From Prado023 sp963798745 (GTDB lineage Bacteria > Actinomycetota > Actinomycetes > S36-B12 > CAIYMF01): DNA of 64,000 nucleotides. The stretch spans positions 248,001-312,000 of the forward strand of contig CAWCUF010000007.1 of NCBI GenBank assembly GCA_963798745.1, in the 5' to 3' direction. The first letter of the stretch is position 1, and every line of letters starts with the position of its first letter. This document shows, piece by piece, positions 26,509 to 35,669 of the stretch. The notes beneath the pieces were generated by a model, which was not told the DNA's origin, did no database searches, and saw only the letters and a program-made list of their open reading frames with translations. The translations under genes and the position numbers were made by a program.

Positions 26509-26796
26509 GTGATCGTCGAGACCGCCACGATCGCAGTGGTTCCCGGTCAGGAGGAGCAGTTCCTCGCTGCCCTCGAATCGGCGAAGGCCGTGCTGGCCCA
26601 GGCTTCGGGCTGGCTCGGTATCACCGTGCACCGGGGGATCGAGGAGCCCTGCACGTTCCTGCTCGCGATCCAGTGGGCGACCCTGGAGGACCACACCGTG
26701 GGCTTCCGCGGTGGGGAGCTGTTCGCGCAGTGGCGCGCCCTGATCGGGCCGTTCTTCGCTGCACCTCCTGTCGTCGTGCACTGGACGCTGCCCTGA
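26509..26796 (+). CDS. Antibiotic biosynthesis monooxygenase (ABM) domain protein
   Basis: A 95-residue single ABM domain (dimeric alpha-beta barrel): VIVETATIAVVPGQEEQFLAAL, a central strand CTFLLAIQW, and a C-terminal strand VVHWTLP. The family ranges from heme-degrading enzymes to quinol oxidases. GTG 26509 is preferred, as GGGAGG ends 6 bases upstream; an in-frame ATG at 26503 overlaps the PFK stop but touches the ribosome site. It is probably co-translated with PFK. Substrate unknown. Confidence 0.83.
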   Translation: MIVETATIAVVPGQEEQFLAALESAKAVLAQASGWLGITVHRGIEEPCTFLLAIQWATLEDHTVGFRGGELFAQWRALIGPFFAAPPVVVHWTLP

Positions 26797-26956
26797 GCCA
26801 GGCGCCATCCGGGCGTCCCTGCCCTTCGGCCTTGCGGTTAGGGACCATCGGCGGGGCCTTTAGGTACCTCCTGCCGTCGCGCCGGATTTCGCATGCGGCA
26901 GGCTAGGGGTGCGCGCCCGCCCGGGGCGCGCATGGACCCGATGGAGTGCTCCTCCC

Positions 26957-28792
26957 ATGACTTTCGCCGGACTCGAGAACCCGCCCACCCAGAACAAGAA
27001 GCTGCTCGAATGGGTTGAGCAGGTCGCCACCCTGGCCCAGCCCGCCCGCATCGAGTGGTGTGACGGCTCCCAGGAGGAGTGGGACCGGCTTACGCAGATG
27101 ATGGTCGACGACGGGATGGCCATCCGGCTCAACGAGGAGCTTCGCCCGAACTCCTTCCTGTTCCGCTCCGACCCCTCAGACGTGGCCCGGGTTGAGGACC
27201 GCACCTTCATCTGTGCGCTGGAGGAGCGGGACGCCGGTCCGACCAACAACTGGCACGACCCGGTCGAGATGCGCACCACACTCAAGGGCCTGTTCGAGGG
27301 GTCGATGCGGGGACGCACGATGTACGTCATCCCCTTCTCGATGGGCCCCCTGGGCTCGCCGATCTCCGAGCTCGGCGTGGAGATCACCGACTCCCCGTAC
27401 GTCGTGACGAACATGCGGATCATGACCCGCATGGGCCAGGACGCCCTTGACCTCATCGGACCGGACGGCGACTTCGTCCCCGCCGTGCACTCGGTGGGCT
27501 ACCCGCTGGCTGATCGCGACGGCAACGTCCGACCCGACCTGACCTGGCCGTGCAACGAGATCAAGTACATCGTGCACTTCCCCGAGACCCGGGAGATCTG
27601 GTCCTTCGGCTCCGGCTACGGCGGCAATGCGCTGCTGGGCAAGAAGTGCTTCGCGCTGCGGATCGCCTCGGCGATGGCGCGCGACGAGGGCTGGCTGGCC
27701 GAGCACATGCTGATCCTCAAGCTCACCAGCCCGTCGGGCCAGGTCAACCACCTCGCTGCGGCGTTCCCGAGTGCCTGCGGCAAGACCAACCTCGCGATGC
27801 TCGAGCCGAGCGTGCCGGGCTGGAAGGTCGAGACCGTCGGCGACGACATCTGCTGGATGCGCTTCGGTGAGGATGGGCGCCTGCACGCGATCAACCCTGA
27901 GTCCGGGTTCTTCGGCGTCGCGCCGGGCACCTCGCTGAAGACCAACGCCAACGCGATCCGCACCATGTGGGGCAACTCGATCTTCACCAACGTCGCGCTG
28001 ACCGATGATGGGGACATCTGGTGGGAGGGCATGACCGATGAGGCTCCGGCCCACCTGATCGACTGGAAGGGCCGTGACTGGACACCGGCGTCGAGCGAGC
28101 CCTCCAGTCACCCGAACAGCCGGTTCACCACCCCGGCCGCCCAGTGCCCGATCATCGCCGACAACTGGGAGGACCCCGCCGGCGTGGCGATCGACGCGAT
28201 CCTCTTCGGCGGCCGACGTGCGACGAACGTCCCGCTGGTGAACGAGGCACGCGACTGGGAGCACGGCGTCTTCATCGGTGCCACGGTCTCCTCCGAGATG
28301 ACGGCTGCTGCCGTCGGGGGCGTGGGCCAGCTGCGTCGCGACCCCTTCGCCATGCTGCCGTTCTGCGGCTACAACATGGCTGACTACTGGGGCCACTGGC
28401 TCAAGATCGGGAAGGCCACTGCACCGGAGAAGCTGCCCAAGGTCTACCAGGTGAACTGGTTCCGCAAGGACGCTGACGGCAAGTTCATCTGGCCGGGATT
28501 CGGCGAGAACAGCCGTGTGCTGGCGTGGATCATCGACCGCTTCAACGGGACGGGTGCGGGCGTGGACACCCCGATCGGGATCGCCCCGGCACCTGGTGCG
28601 CTCTACCTCGAGGGCCTCGACGTGACCGAGGAGCAGATGGCCGAGCTGTTCGCTGTGGACCCCACAAGCTGGCTGTCCGAGTGCATCCTCACCGAGGAGT
28701 ACTTCAGCATGTTCGGCGACGCCGTCCCGGCTGAGATGTACGCCCAACTCGAGGTCCTGCGCGAGAACCTGGAGGCGGCCGCCCAGGCCTGA
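26957..28792 (+). CDS. pckG: Phosphoenolpyruvate carboxykinase (GTP)
   Basis: A 611-residue GTP-type PEPCK that interconverts oxaloacetate and PEP at the entry to gluconeogenesis. The kinase loop is FPSACGKTNLAML with the reactive Cys274; the metal/PEP region includes GSGYGGNALLGKKCFALR, and the C-terminal region has PCK-type NWFRKDADGKFIWPGFGENSRVL (given here only as a block near residue 500). ATG 26957 matches the family N-terminus. It ends at a strong terminator. Next to PFK, it suggests a control point of sugar metabolism. Confidence 0.96.
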   Translation: MTFAGLENPPTQNKKLLEWVEQVATLAQPARIEWCDGSQEEWDRLTQMMVDDGMAIRLNEELRPNSFLFRSDPSDVARVEDRTFICALEERDAGPTNNWHDPVEMRTTLKGLFEGSMRGRTMYVIPFSMGPLGSPISELGVEITDSPYVVTNMRIMTRMGQDALDLIGPDGDFVPAVHSVGYPLADRDGNVRPDLTWPCNEIKYIVHFPETREIWSFGSGYGGNALLGKKCFALRIASAMARDEGWLAEHMLILKLTSPSGQVNHLAAAFPSACGKTNLAMLEPSVPGWKVETVGDDICWMRFGEDGRLHAINPESGFFGVAPGTSLKTNANAIRTMWGNSIFTNVALTDDGDIWWEGMTDEAPAHLIDWKGRDWTPASSEPSSHPNSRFTTPAAQCPIIADNWEDPAGVAIDAILFGGRRATNVPLVNEARDWEHGVFIGATVSSEMTAAAVGGVGQLRRDPFAMLPFCGYNMADYWGHWLKIGKATAPEKLPKVYQVNWFRKDADGKFIWPGFGENSRVLAWIIDRFNGTGAGVDTPIGIAPAPGALYLEGLDVTEEQMAELFAVDPTSWLSECILTEEYFSMFGDAVPAEMYAQLEVLRENLEAAAQA

Positions 28793-28803
28793 TCGGCACG
28801 GCC

Positions 28804-28843
28804 ACTGGCCGGGGAGCCCGCAACCGCGAGCCCCCCGGCCAGT
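28804..28843 (+). terminator. Terminator of pckG
   Basis: Perfect arms ACTGGCCGGGG (28804-28814) and CCCCGGCCAGT (28833-28843), 12 bases after the pckG stop; the inner GC and CGC bases extend the stem. No U-tract, as is common at high GC. Confidence 0.75.
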
Positions 28844-28885
28844 CGCATGCGCGGGGCCGCGAGGGTGGATGGCAGGATTCCGCCC

Positions 28886-29893
28886 ATGGACATCGACCTG
28901 CGGGGACGCGACCTGCTGCGTGAGGCGGATTTCAGCGCCGATGAGCTCGACGCCCTGATCGCCCGCGCCGCGCGGCTCAAGGCCGACCGGGCCGCGGGGG
29001 TCGAGCGGTCTGTGCTGACCGGTCGGGTCATCGCCCTGATCTTCGAGAAGACCTCCACCCGGACCCGGGCGGCCTTCGAGGTGGCGGCGTTCCACCAGGG
29101 CGCGCATGTCACCTACCTGGACCCGGTGTCCTCACAGCTCGGGCACAAGGAGTCCCCGGCGGACACAGCCGCGGTGCTGGCCGGGATGTACGACGCGATC
29201 CAGTTCCGCGGTGCCGCGCAGTCCACCGTCGAGGAGCTGGCCGCGGGCGCTGACGTCCCGGTCTACAACGGACTGACCGAGTTGTGGCACCCCACCCAGA
29301 TGCTGGCCGACTTCCTGACCATGCGCGAGCAGTCCGGCGGGGCGCCCTGGCCGGAGATCAGCCTGGCCTACGTCGGCGATGCCCGCTACAACATGGGCAA
29401 CAGCCTGCTGATGATGGCCGCGATCATGGGCTCGCAGGTGCGGATCGTGGCGCCGCGGGCGCTGTGGCCCGCCCCCGCGATCCAGGCCATGGCCCAGGAG
29501 CGGGCCGCGCTCAGCGGGGCGTCGATCCTGCTCACCGAGGATCCGCAGGAGGGGGTCGCTGGCGCCCAGTTCGTGCACACCGACGTGTGGGTGTCGATGG
29601 GCGAGCCCAAGGACGTCTGGGACTCCCGGGTGGCGCTGCTGAGCCCCTACCGGGTCGACGCGGCGCTGATGTCGGCCACCGGGCGCCCGGATGCGCGGTT
29701 CATGCACTGCCTGCCCGCGTTCCACGACACGGCCACGACGGTGGGCCGCGACGCGGCGCAGCGCTACGGGCTGGCCGACGGGCTCGAGGTCAGCGACGAG
29801 GTCTTCCAGTCCGGGGCCAGCGTGGTGTTCGCCCAGGCGCACAACCGGATGCACACCATCAAGGCGCTGCTGGTGGCCACACTCGCGGGGTGA
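28886..29893 (+). CDS. argF: Ornithine carbamoyltransferase
   Basis: A 335-residue transcarbamoylase that makes citrulline from ornithine and carbamoyl phosphate. The carbamoyl-phosphate motif is FEKTSTRTRAAFE, HPTQ is in ELWHPTQMLAD, and the ornithine loop is FMHCLPAFHD. The sequence resembles the ArcB/E. coli ArgF subgroup rather than a short anabolic form, but no arginine deiminase genes are present, so the direction of use is unclear. ATG 28886 has only a weak AGGA upstream. The last codons and the stop are duplicated in tandem downstream. Confidence 0.92.
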   Translation: MDIDLRGRDLLREADFSADELDALIARAARLKADRAAGVERSVLTGRVIALIFEKTSTRTRAAFEVAAFHQGAHVTYLDPVSSQLGHKESPADTAAVLAGMYDAIQFRGAAQSTVEELAAGADVPVYNGLTELWHPTQMLADFLTMREQSGGAPWPEISLAYVGDARYNMGNSLLMMAAIMGSQVRIVAPRALWPAPAIQAMAQERAALSGASILLTEDPQEGVAGAQFVHTDVWVSMGEPKDVWDSRVALLSPYRVDAALMSATGRPDARFMHCLPAFHDTATTVGRDAAQRYGLADGLEVSDEVFQSGASVVFAQAHNRMHTIKALLVATLAG

Positions 29894-29957
29894 CCGACCA
29901 CTGCTGGCCGCACTCGCGGGGTGACCGACCACTGCTGGCCACGCTCGCGGGGTGACC
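29882..29957. repeat. 31-bp tandem repeat of the argF 3' end
   Basis: CTCGCGGGGTGACC words start at 29882, 29913 and 29944, a 31-base period. The first contains the genuine argF stop (29891-29893). Units 1-2 continue into GACCACTGCTGGCC; the part of argF preceding unit 1 matches them too, apart from a 3-base indel. About two and a half copies. Confidence 0.92.
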
Positions 29958-29982
29958 CAGCGATGAGGGGGGCGCCCCTGGA

Positions 29983-30354
29983 TCAGGCGATGCCCAGCGA
30001 CACGGGCGCCACGGCCAGGGCGATCTCGTCCGCGGCCGCCGCAGCCCCCTCGCCGCGCTGGCGGGGGAAGTCGGTGAGGTCGATGCGCACGTAGACCCGC
30101 TCGCGCTCCTCCTCGGTCATGCCACCCCACACGCCGTAGGGCTCGCGAGCCCGGATCGCGTAGTCGGCGCACTCGACACGTACGTCGCACCGGGCGCAGA
30201 CCGCCTTGGCCGCGCGATCGCGGCGCAGCCGGGCCAGGCCCCGCTCGTTCTGCGGATGGAAGAAGAGATCCTGGTCCGCGCCCCGACAGGCACCGACCTC
30301 CTGCCACTCCCAGGTCGCGTCCACCGGTACCTGGGAAAGCGGCTGCTGCGGCAT
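29983..30354 (-). CDS. WhiB family Fe-S transcriptional regulator
   Basis: A 123-residue WhiB-like protein. Four cysteines at 23, 53, 56 and 62 (C-x29-C-x2-C-x5-C) bind a redox-sensitive 4Fe-4S cluster, followed by the GVWGG turn at 74-78 and a basic region (EEERERVYVR) for contacts with sigma factor and DNA. Members control development, redox response or drug tolerance. The Ala-rich C-terminal tail is not informative on subclass. It has a long, unusually AT-rich upstream region, typical of heavily regulated whiB genes. Confidence 0.93.
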   Translation of the reverse strand: MPQQPLSQVPVDATWEWQEVGACRGADQDLFFHPQNERGLARLRRDRAAKAVCARCDVRVECADYAIRAREPYGVWGGMTEEERERVYVRIDLTDFPRQRGEGAAAAADEIALAVAPVSLGIA

Positions 30355-30708
30355 TGCTCCTCCGTTCCGGGCTCTGCGGCCCGCGCATGGATCTCGGATG
30401 TCGGCTGTGCACTCGCTGTCCCTGCAGGCCTGGGGCCCGGATGTGGATGTCCCCTGTGGTTCCCGCGGGCGGTGTTCGCAACGCTACTCACCGTAAGGGT
30501 GGATGTTATCCAATGAAACACTGATTGTCGATTGGTAGATTAGGACTAGTCATCACGTTCTGTGTCAGCTCGTCGGATCGGTGCGGCTCGGATCGCCCGA
30601 TGTGCGGCGGCCGGCTGTGACCCCGATCACTTTCGGTGACCAGTACGTCCCCCGGGTGTCCGCCGGTACCGAATCGGGCACGCCGTGACGCAAGGTGAGC
30701 GGGCTAGC
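30355..30708. promoter_or_regulatory. Divergent whiB / DUF3039 regulatory region
   Basis: A 354-base gap between divergently transcribed genes. Positions about 30485-30560 are conspicuously AT-rich against the surrounding 70 percent GC, which suits a promoter for whiB with a long leader. I do not see a single unambiguous -35/-10 pair or operator. No gene is evident. Confidence 0.5.
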
Positions 30709-30993
30709 ATGGCGCGCATGAACCAGACCGAGCCCCTGGCCACCCCGGACCTCTCCGGCGACACCGCGCTGCTCGAGCGCACCGAGAACGCCGATGGCAG
30801 CGGCGATCACGAGCGGTTCGCGCACTACGTCGAGAAGGACAAGATCGTGGAGAGTGCGGTCATGGGCAATGCGGTGCGCGCCCTGTGCGGCAAGGTCTGG
30901 GTCCCGGGCCGCGACCCGTCGAAGTTCCCCATCTGCCCCGACTGCGAGAAGATCTTCAAGGGTCTGCCCGTCGGTGGTGGCAAGGACGCGTAG
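30709..30993 (+). CDS. DUF3039 family protein
   Basis: A 94-residue protein with the conserved actinobacterial DUF3039 core: GDHERFAHYVEKDKI, a valine-rich strand, ALCGKVWVPGRDPSKFPICPDC with three Cys that suggest a small zinc site, and KIFKGL. Function unknown. ATG 30709 follows AAGGTGAG by 9 bases; ATG 30718 is an alternative. Monocistronic. Confidence 0.88.
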   Translation: MARMNQTEPLATPDLSGDTALLERTENADGSGDHERFAHYVEKDKIVESAVMGNAVRALCGKVWVPGRDPSKFPICPDCEKIFKGLPVGGGKDA

Positions 30994-31157
30994 GCGCGCG
31001 GTGGTGCGCGGCGGCGCCGGCCGGCACGCACGCCCCTAAGCAACGCCCATTCACCGGCTAAAGGCCGACCCACCGGTGTCGCCATGCCCCGTGCACGGGT
31101 GCCCCCCGTGGCATCATCGCGGCGGGGCGAGGAGTGTGACGATCGGGAGGTGCCCAG

Positions 31158-33050
31158 ATGGCCAGGCAGGTACGAGGTGCCCGGCGCGGCCCGCTGCGGG
31201 CGATCGCGCTGGCCGCACTGGCCGTGGTGATGGTCGCCACCGGACCCGGCGGAGCCCCGCCGCGGGCAGCCGCGGACCCGGGCGGCACGTCCCTGGTCAC
31301 CGGTTGGCTGCCCAGTTGGGCGACCAGCACCGCACTGCCCGCCGTCGAGGGCAACTCCGACCTCATGTCCGAGGCGTCCCCGTTCTGGTACACGGCCAAG
31401 GCGTCCAAGGGCGCGGTGTCGCTGACCTCCACCGTCAGCAGCGCCTCGGCTGCCAGCGTGGTGGCCAGCCTGCGCGCCCGCAAGGTGGCGATCATCCCGT
31501 CGGTGGCCGACGGATCTGCCGCCCGGGCGATGGCCGGCATCCTCACGTCCACCCAGGCACGCAGCGCACACGCCAGGCAACTCGTCGAACTCGTCAGCGA
31601 CAACGGCTTCGACGGCATCGAGTTGGACTACGAGCGCTTCGCGTTCTCCGACGGGTCGTCCACCTGGGCCACGACCCGTCCGGCGTGGGTGGCGTTCGTC
31701 AACGAGCTGGGAGCGGGCCTGCACGCCCGCGGCAAGCGGCTGGCCCTGGCCGTGCCCGTCATGTACAACGGCGCGCGCAACTCGACCAGCGGGTACTGGG
31801 TCTACGACTACGCAGGGGTGGCCGGGTCGGTCGACTCGCTGCGGATCATGACCTACGACTACTCGGTGTCCCGACCGGGGCCGATCGCACCGCTGTCCTT
31901 CCTGCGCCGCACGCTGGACTACGCCGTCACCGCCTTCCCCGCGGCCAAGATCCGGATGGGCCTGCCTGCCTACGGGCGGCTGTGGACCGCGCGCAAGTCC
32001 AACGGCGCGCTGTCGATCTCGGGCACCTGCCCGTCGGGTGCACCGCCGTCGACCAAGAGCTTCACCACCGCCACGGCGCGCAGCTACCTGACCTCGCTCG
32101 CGGGCCGCACCCCCACCATGCGCTACGACGAACCGACCGGTGAGATGGTCGCGACGTTCGCCAAGAAGTACTCGGGCAAGGACAGCAAGGGCCGCAGCAC
32201 GTCCTGCGTCGTGGACCACGAGGCGTGGTGGGTCGACGCCCGCGGGGTAGCAGCCCGGCTGCCGCTGGTCGCCCAGTACAAGCTCGCGGGCCTGGCTGTG
32301 TGGCACCTCGGTGGCGTGGACGGTGACTCCTGGGACGCTATGCGCGCCTACGCCCAGGGTGCGGCGTGGACCGCGCCGGCGCCGCCGAAGCCGACGCCCA
32401 CCCCGAAGCCCACGCCGCCCACCTCCCAGCAGCCGAAGTCCAGCACGGTCGTGAAGGTGACTCCCTCCACGACCACGCCCCGACCCGGCAAGAAGGTGAC
32501 GTTCAAGGTCAAGGTCAGCCCGCGCAGGAAGAACGTGACCGTCAAGCGCCAGATGAAGGTGGGCGGCACGTGGAAGACGATGGCGCGCAAGAAGACCAGC
32601 TCCAAGGGCAGGGTCACCTTCTCGGTCCGCTGGCCCAACGACCAGGTCACGCGGACCTACCGGGTCATCACGAACAAGAAGGGCTCGATGCCGCGCGGGC
32701 GCTCAGCCACGTTCCGGCTCACCCCGGCCAGGTCGGTGAAGGCACTGGCCTCAAAGGCGTCGACCAGGGTGGTCGTGACCCCGTCCACGAAGGCGCCCCG
32801 GGCCAGCAGCACGGTCACGTTCGAGGTCAGGGTCAGCCCGCGCACGAACAACGTCACCGTGAAGCGCCAGATGCTGGTGGGCGGATCGTGGCAGACGATG
32901 GCGCGCACGAAGACCAGTTCCACGGGCCGGGCCACCTTCACGTTCCGCTGGCTGACCGGCGACGGCTCGCGGACCTACCGGGTGGTCACCAAGGAGACCA
33001 GTTCGCTACCCCGTGGTCGCTCGGCCAGGTTCACGCTGAGCACGCGCTGA
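31158..33050 (+). CDS. Secreted GH18 family glycosidase with two C-terminal Ig-like repeats
   Basis: A 630-residue exported protein. Residues 1-40 form a signal peptide after an Arg-rich start. Residues about 45-395 are a GH18 barrel of the YaaH/spore-germination type; the active-site strand is FDGIELDYERF, with Glu159 as acid/base. A Pro-Thr-Lys linker (about 400-430) leads to two repeats of about 95 residues (430-525, 530-630) with shared KxTVKRQMxVGGxWxTMA, probably beta-sandwich wall-binding domains. The two repeats are similar enough at DNA level to be a recent duplication. Likely acts on peptidoglycan or chitin-like glycans. Confidence 0.9.
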   Translation: MARQVRGARRGPLRAIALAALAVVMVATGPGGAPPRAAADPGGTSLVTGWLPSWATSTALPAVEGNSDLMSEASPFWYTAKASKGAVSLTSTVSSASAASVVASLRARKVAIIPSVADGSAARAMAGILTSTQARSAHARQLVELVSDNGFDGIELDYERFAFSDGSSTWATTRPAWVAFVNELGAGLHARGKRLALAVPVMYNGARNSTSGYWVYDYAGVAGSVDSLRIMTYDYSVSRPGPIAPLSFLRRTLDYAVTAFPAAKIRMGLPAYGRLWTARKSNGALSISGTCPSGAPPSTKSFTTATARSYLTSLAGRTPTMRYDEPTGEMVATFAKKYSGKDSKGRSTSCVVDHEAWWVDARGVAARLPLVAQYKLAGLAVWHLGGVDGDSWDAMRAYAQGAAWTAPAPPKPTPTPKPTPPTSQQPKSSTVVKVTPSTTTPRPGKKVTFKVKVSPRRKNVTVKRQMKVGGTWKTMARKKTSSKGRVTFSVRWPNDQVTRTYRVITNKKGSMPRGRSATFRLTPARSVKALASKASTRVVVTPSTKAPRASSTVTFEVRVSPRTNNVTVKRQMLVGGSWQTMARTKTSSTGRATFTFRWLTGDGSRTYRVVTKETSSLPRGRSARFTLSTR

Positions 33051-33060
33051 GGGAGCAACC

Positions 33061-34779
33061 TCAGGCGGGCTCGAGGCACGCCTGAGGCAGGTCGAACCAC
33101 TGCAGGTGCTCCAGCTCCGGGGACAGCCGCGCCGCCGGTCCCCGGCCTCGGTCGACCGCGGCGGCCAGTACCTGACGGGCGTGCGCCAGGTGCTCGGCAA
33201 GTGCGTCCTCGCCGGCGCGATCGTCATGGTGCGGGTGCACCAGCGCACCGGTGGCGGGGTCGTAGTGCAGGTCGGCCAGCCGCAGCGGTGGCTCGACCGG
33301 GCCCAGCCGATGGCGCCACAGGCCGCTGGTGAACTCGAAGCGGTAGTCCTCGAGCAGCGCCCAGCCGTGCCGGGCGAGCAGGTCCACCGCGCAGACCAGG
33401 TACCTGAACACCTCCTCGGAGATGAAGTAGTTGAAGTTCAGGCGCACCCAGCCCGGCTTGATGCCCTCGCAGCCCACCGTGATCTGCGACTCGTAGGCCG
33501 CTGAGGTGTCCAGGTCGATGCCCAGCAGCCGGTGTCCGTAGGGCCCGGCGCACGAGCACCCGCCGCGGGCCTGGATGCCGAACAGGTCGTTGAGCATGGC
33601 CACGACCGCGTTGTGGTGCAGGTAGGCCCCGCTGGGTGCCCGGACCGTGAACGACACGATCGACAGGCGCTCGGCGGCGATGTTGCCCAGCACGCCGATC
33701 GCCGGATTGCTCGACCAGGCGGCCACCGCCCGGGCGACCAGGTCCTCCTCGCGGGCCCGGATCACGTCGGTGCCGACCGCCCGCTTGAGGTCGAACACCA
33801 GCCCGGCGCGGATCGACTCGATGATCGCCGGGGTGCCGCCCTCCTCCCGGTGCTCGGGGTCGGTGAGGTAGCGGTGCTCCGAGGGGCTGACGTAGGCGAC
33901 CGTCCCGCCGCCGACGATGTCGGGCACCCGGTTGGTGAGCAGGGCCTTGTCGATGATCAGCAGCCCGGGCGTGCCGGGCCCGCCGATGAACTTGTGCGGT
34001 GAGAGGACCACGGCGTCCTTGGCGGCGCCCGGATCGCCCTCGGGACGCATGTCGATGTCGATGTAGGGCCCACCGGCGGCGTAGTCCCAGAACGCCAGCG
34101 CGCCGTGGGCGTGCAGCAGCCGGGTGATGCCGTCGGTGTCCGAGAGGATGCCGGTGACGTTCGACGCGGCGCTGAACGACCCGATCTTCAGCGGCCGGTC
34201 CGCGTGGCGCGCCAGCTCCTCGGCCAGCCGGTGGGCGTCGATGTGGCCGTCCGGGCTCTCCGGGATCAGCACCACGTCGGCGATCGACTCGCGCCAGGGC
34301 AGCTCGTTGCTGTGGTGCTCGAACGGGCCGATGAACACCACGGGGCGCGCCTCGGGCGGGATCTGGGCGCTGAACCCGTACCGGTCGTCGAGGTCTGCGG
34401 GGATCCGCAGGTTCAGGATGCCGATCAGCTTGTTGATCGCCCCGGTGCTCCCGGACCCAGCGAAGATCACTGCGGTGGAGTCGTCGCCGTTGACGCACTC
34501 CTTGATGATCCGCCGGGCGTCCTCGCGCAGGCGGGTGGTCTGCAGGCCGGTGCCGCTGGACTCGGTGTGCGTGTTGGCGTAGCGCGGCAGGACCTCGTCG
34601 CGGATCACGTCCTCGAGGAAGTCCAGCGCGCGACCGCTGGCGGTGTAGTCGGCGTAGGTGACCCGGCGCCGACCGTAGGGGCCCTCCATCACCTGGTCGT
34701 CGCCGATCACGCCCCTGCGGATGCGGGCCAGCAGCGGCGGTTCGGGCAGCCCCGGCGCGGGCGGCGGGATCTCGATCAT
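33061..34779 (-). CDS. Class V aminotransferase-fold PLP enzyme
   Basis: A 572-residue PLP enzyme of the class V (NifS/selenocysteine lyase) fold, longer than the usual 400. The PLP lysine is Lys263 in VLSPHKFIGGPGTPG. THTESSGTGLQTTRLREDAR near residue 70 and GPFEHHSN are typical of a subgroup annotated only as class V aminotransferases. There is a Cys-rich RGGCSCAGPYG loop near residue 400, which may be the sulfur-handling cysteine, and a 90-residue C-terminal extension. It overlaps the DUF2017 start by 4 bases. Substrate unproven; cysteine desulfurase activity is only one possibility. Confidence 0.85.
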   Translation of the reverse strand: MIEIPPPAPGLPEPPLLARIRRGVIGDDQVMEGPYGRRRVTYADYTASGRALDFLEDVIRDEVLPRYANTHTESSGTGLQTTRLREDARRIIKECVNGDDSTAVIFAGSGSTGAINKLIGILNLRIPADLDDRYGFSAQIPPEARPVVFIGPFEHHSNELPWRESIADVVLIPESPDGHIDAHRLAEELARHADRPLKIGSFSAASNVTGILSDTDGITRLLHAHGALAFWDYAAGGPYIDIDMRPEGDPGAAKDAVVLSPHKFIGGPGTPGLLIIDKALLTNRVPDIVGGGTVAYVSPSEHRYLTDPEHREEGGTPAIIESIRAGLVFDLKRAVGTDVIRAREEDLVARAVAAWSSNPAIGVLGNIAAERLSIVSFTVRAPSGAYLHHNAVVAMLNDLFGIQARGGCSCAGPYGHRLLGIDLDTSAAYESQITVGCEGIKPGWVRLNFNYFISEEVFRYLVCAVDLLARHGWALLEDYRFEFTSGLWRHRLGPVEPPLRLADLHYDPATGALVHPHHDDRAGEDALAEHLAHARQVLAAAVDRGRGPAARLSPELEHLQWFDLPQACLEPA

Positions 34780-35339
34780 CGGGGCAGCCCCTTGGACAGC
34801 GCGTGGACCAACCGGTCCTGGTGGTAGGTGAGCCAGTCGTAGACCATGGCCAGCCCGCGCATCGGATCGTCCTCGGGCAGGCCGGCGACCGGGTCCGCGC
34901 CCTCGAGGGTGATCTCCAGCCGGGCGCCGAGGGTCAATCGCAGGTCGTTGAGCGCCCCGAGCCAGGCCTGTGCCTCGGCCTGGGACAGCTCGGTGGGGTC
35001 CGGACGCGTCAGGCTCGCGGTGGCCAGGTCGAGGTGGGCCAGCTTGGCCGTGCGCAGCTCCGCCTGCGTGAACCGGCGGAACTCGTCGGCCTCCTCGGCG
35101 TCCTCGTACGCGTCGGGGAACAGCCTGGCCAGCGCCGGGTCCTCGGGTCGGGTCGCGTGCGGGTCGATCCCGACCAGGGCGGCCAGCGGATCGGCGGGCT
35201 CGGCGTCCGGGGATGGACCCAGCATGGTGGCGAGCTGGGCGAGCAGGTCACCGAGCAACGAGCGGTCCTGCGGACCCAGGTGCAGCCAGATCTGCCCGTG
35301 CCGGTTGCGCCGGAACCCCGGCGGATCGAGCAGCCCCAT
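34776..35339 (-). CDS. DUF2017 family protein
   Basis: A 187-residue mostly helical, acidic protein. The N-terminal LHLGPQDRSLLGDLLAQL and a central DPALARLFPDAYEDAEEADEFRRFT are family hallmarks. DUF2017 genes lie next to clpS across actinobacteria, as here (6-base gap), suggesting a role with Clp proteolysis, although function is not established. Its stop overlaps the aminotransferase ATG (ATGA). Confidence 0.88.
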   Translation of the reverse strand: MGLLDPPGFRRNRHGQIWLHLGPQDRSLLGDLLAQLATMLGPSPDAEPADPLAALVGIDPHATRPEDPALARLFPDAYEDAEEADEFRRFTQAELRTAKLAHLDLATASLTRPDPTELSQAEAQAWLGALNDLRLTLGARLEITLEGADPVAGLPEDDPMRGLAMVYDWLTYHQDRLVHALSKGLPR

Positions 35340-35345
35340 ACCGGC

Positions 35346-35630
35346 TCACCGGTCCCGGGACACGGTGGCCCACAGGCCGTAGCTGTGCATGGCGGTCACA
35401 TCTCGCTCCATCTCCTCGCGGCTGCCCGCGCTGACCGTGGCCCGGCCCTCCTGGTGCACGTCCATCATCAGCTTCTCAGCCTTGCTGCGCGAGTAGCCGA
35501 AGTAGGTCATGAACACGTAGGTGACATACGACATGAGGTTCACCGGATCGTTCCAGACGATCGTCACCCACGGGGTCTCGACCTCGGCGCGCTCGGTGAC
35601 CTCGACCTCCTCGACGGGTGCGACGCTCAT
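35346..35630 (-). CDS. clpS: ATP-dependent Clp protease adaptor ClpS
   Basis: A 94-residue adaptor that delivers N-degron proteins to ClpC/ClpA. The motif VTIVWNDPVNLMSYVTYVF holds the conserved Asn-Asp-Pro loop and Met that line the N-degron pocket; KAEKLMMDVHQEGRA is the Clp-binding side. The short flexible N-terminus is normal. First gene of a clpS-DUF2017-aminotransferase transcript; murI lies just downstream in the opposite sense of order, on the same strand further upstream. Confidence 0.95.
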   Translation of the reverse strand: MSVAPVEEVEVTERAEVETPWVTIVWNDPVNLMSYVTYVFMTYFGYSRSKAEKLMMDVHQEGRATVSAGSREEMERDVTAMHSYGLWATVSRDR

Positions 35631-35669
35631 GGGCCCATCGTCGCATCCCGAGTCCCCGCCCGGAACTGG

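Noticed and set aside
29894..29982. A readthrough extension of argF across the 31-bp repeats
   Set aside because: The period is not divisible by three, and argF already ends at its normal length.
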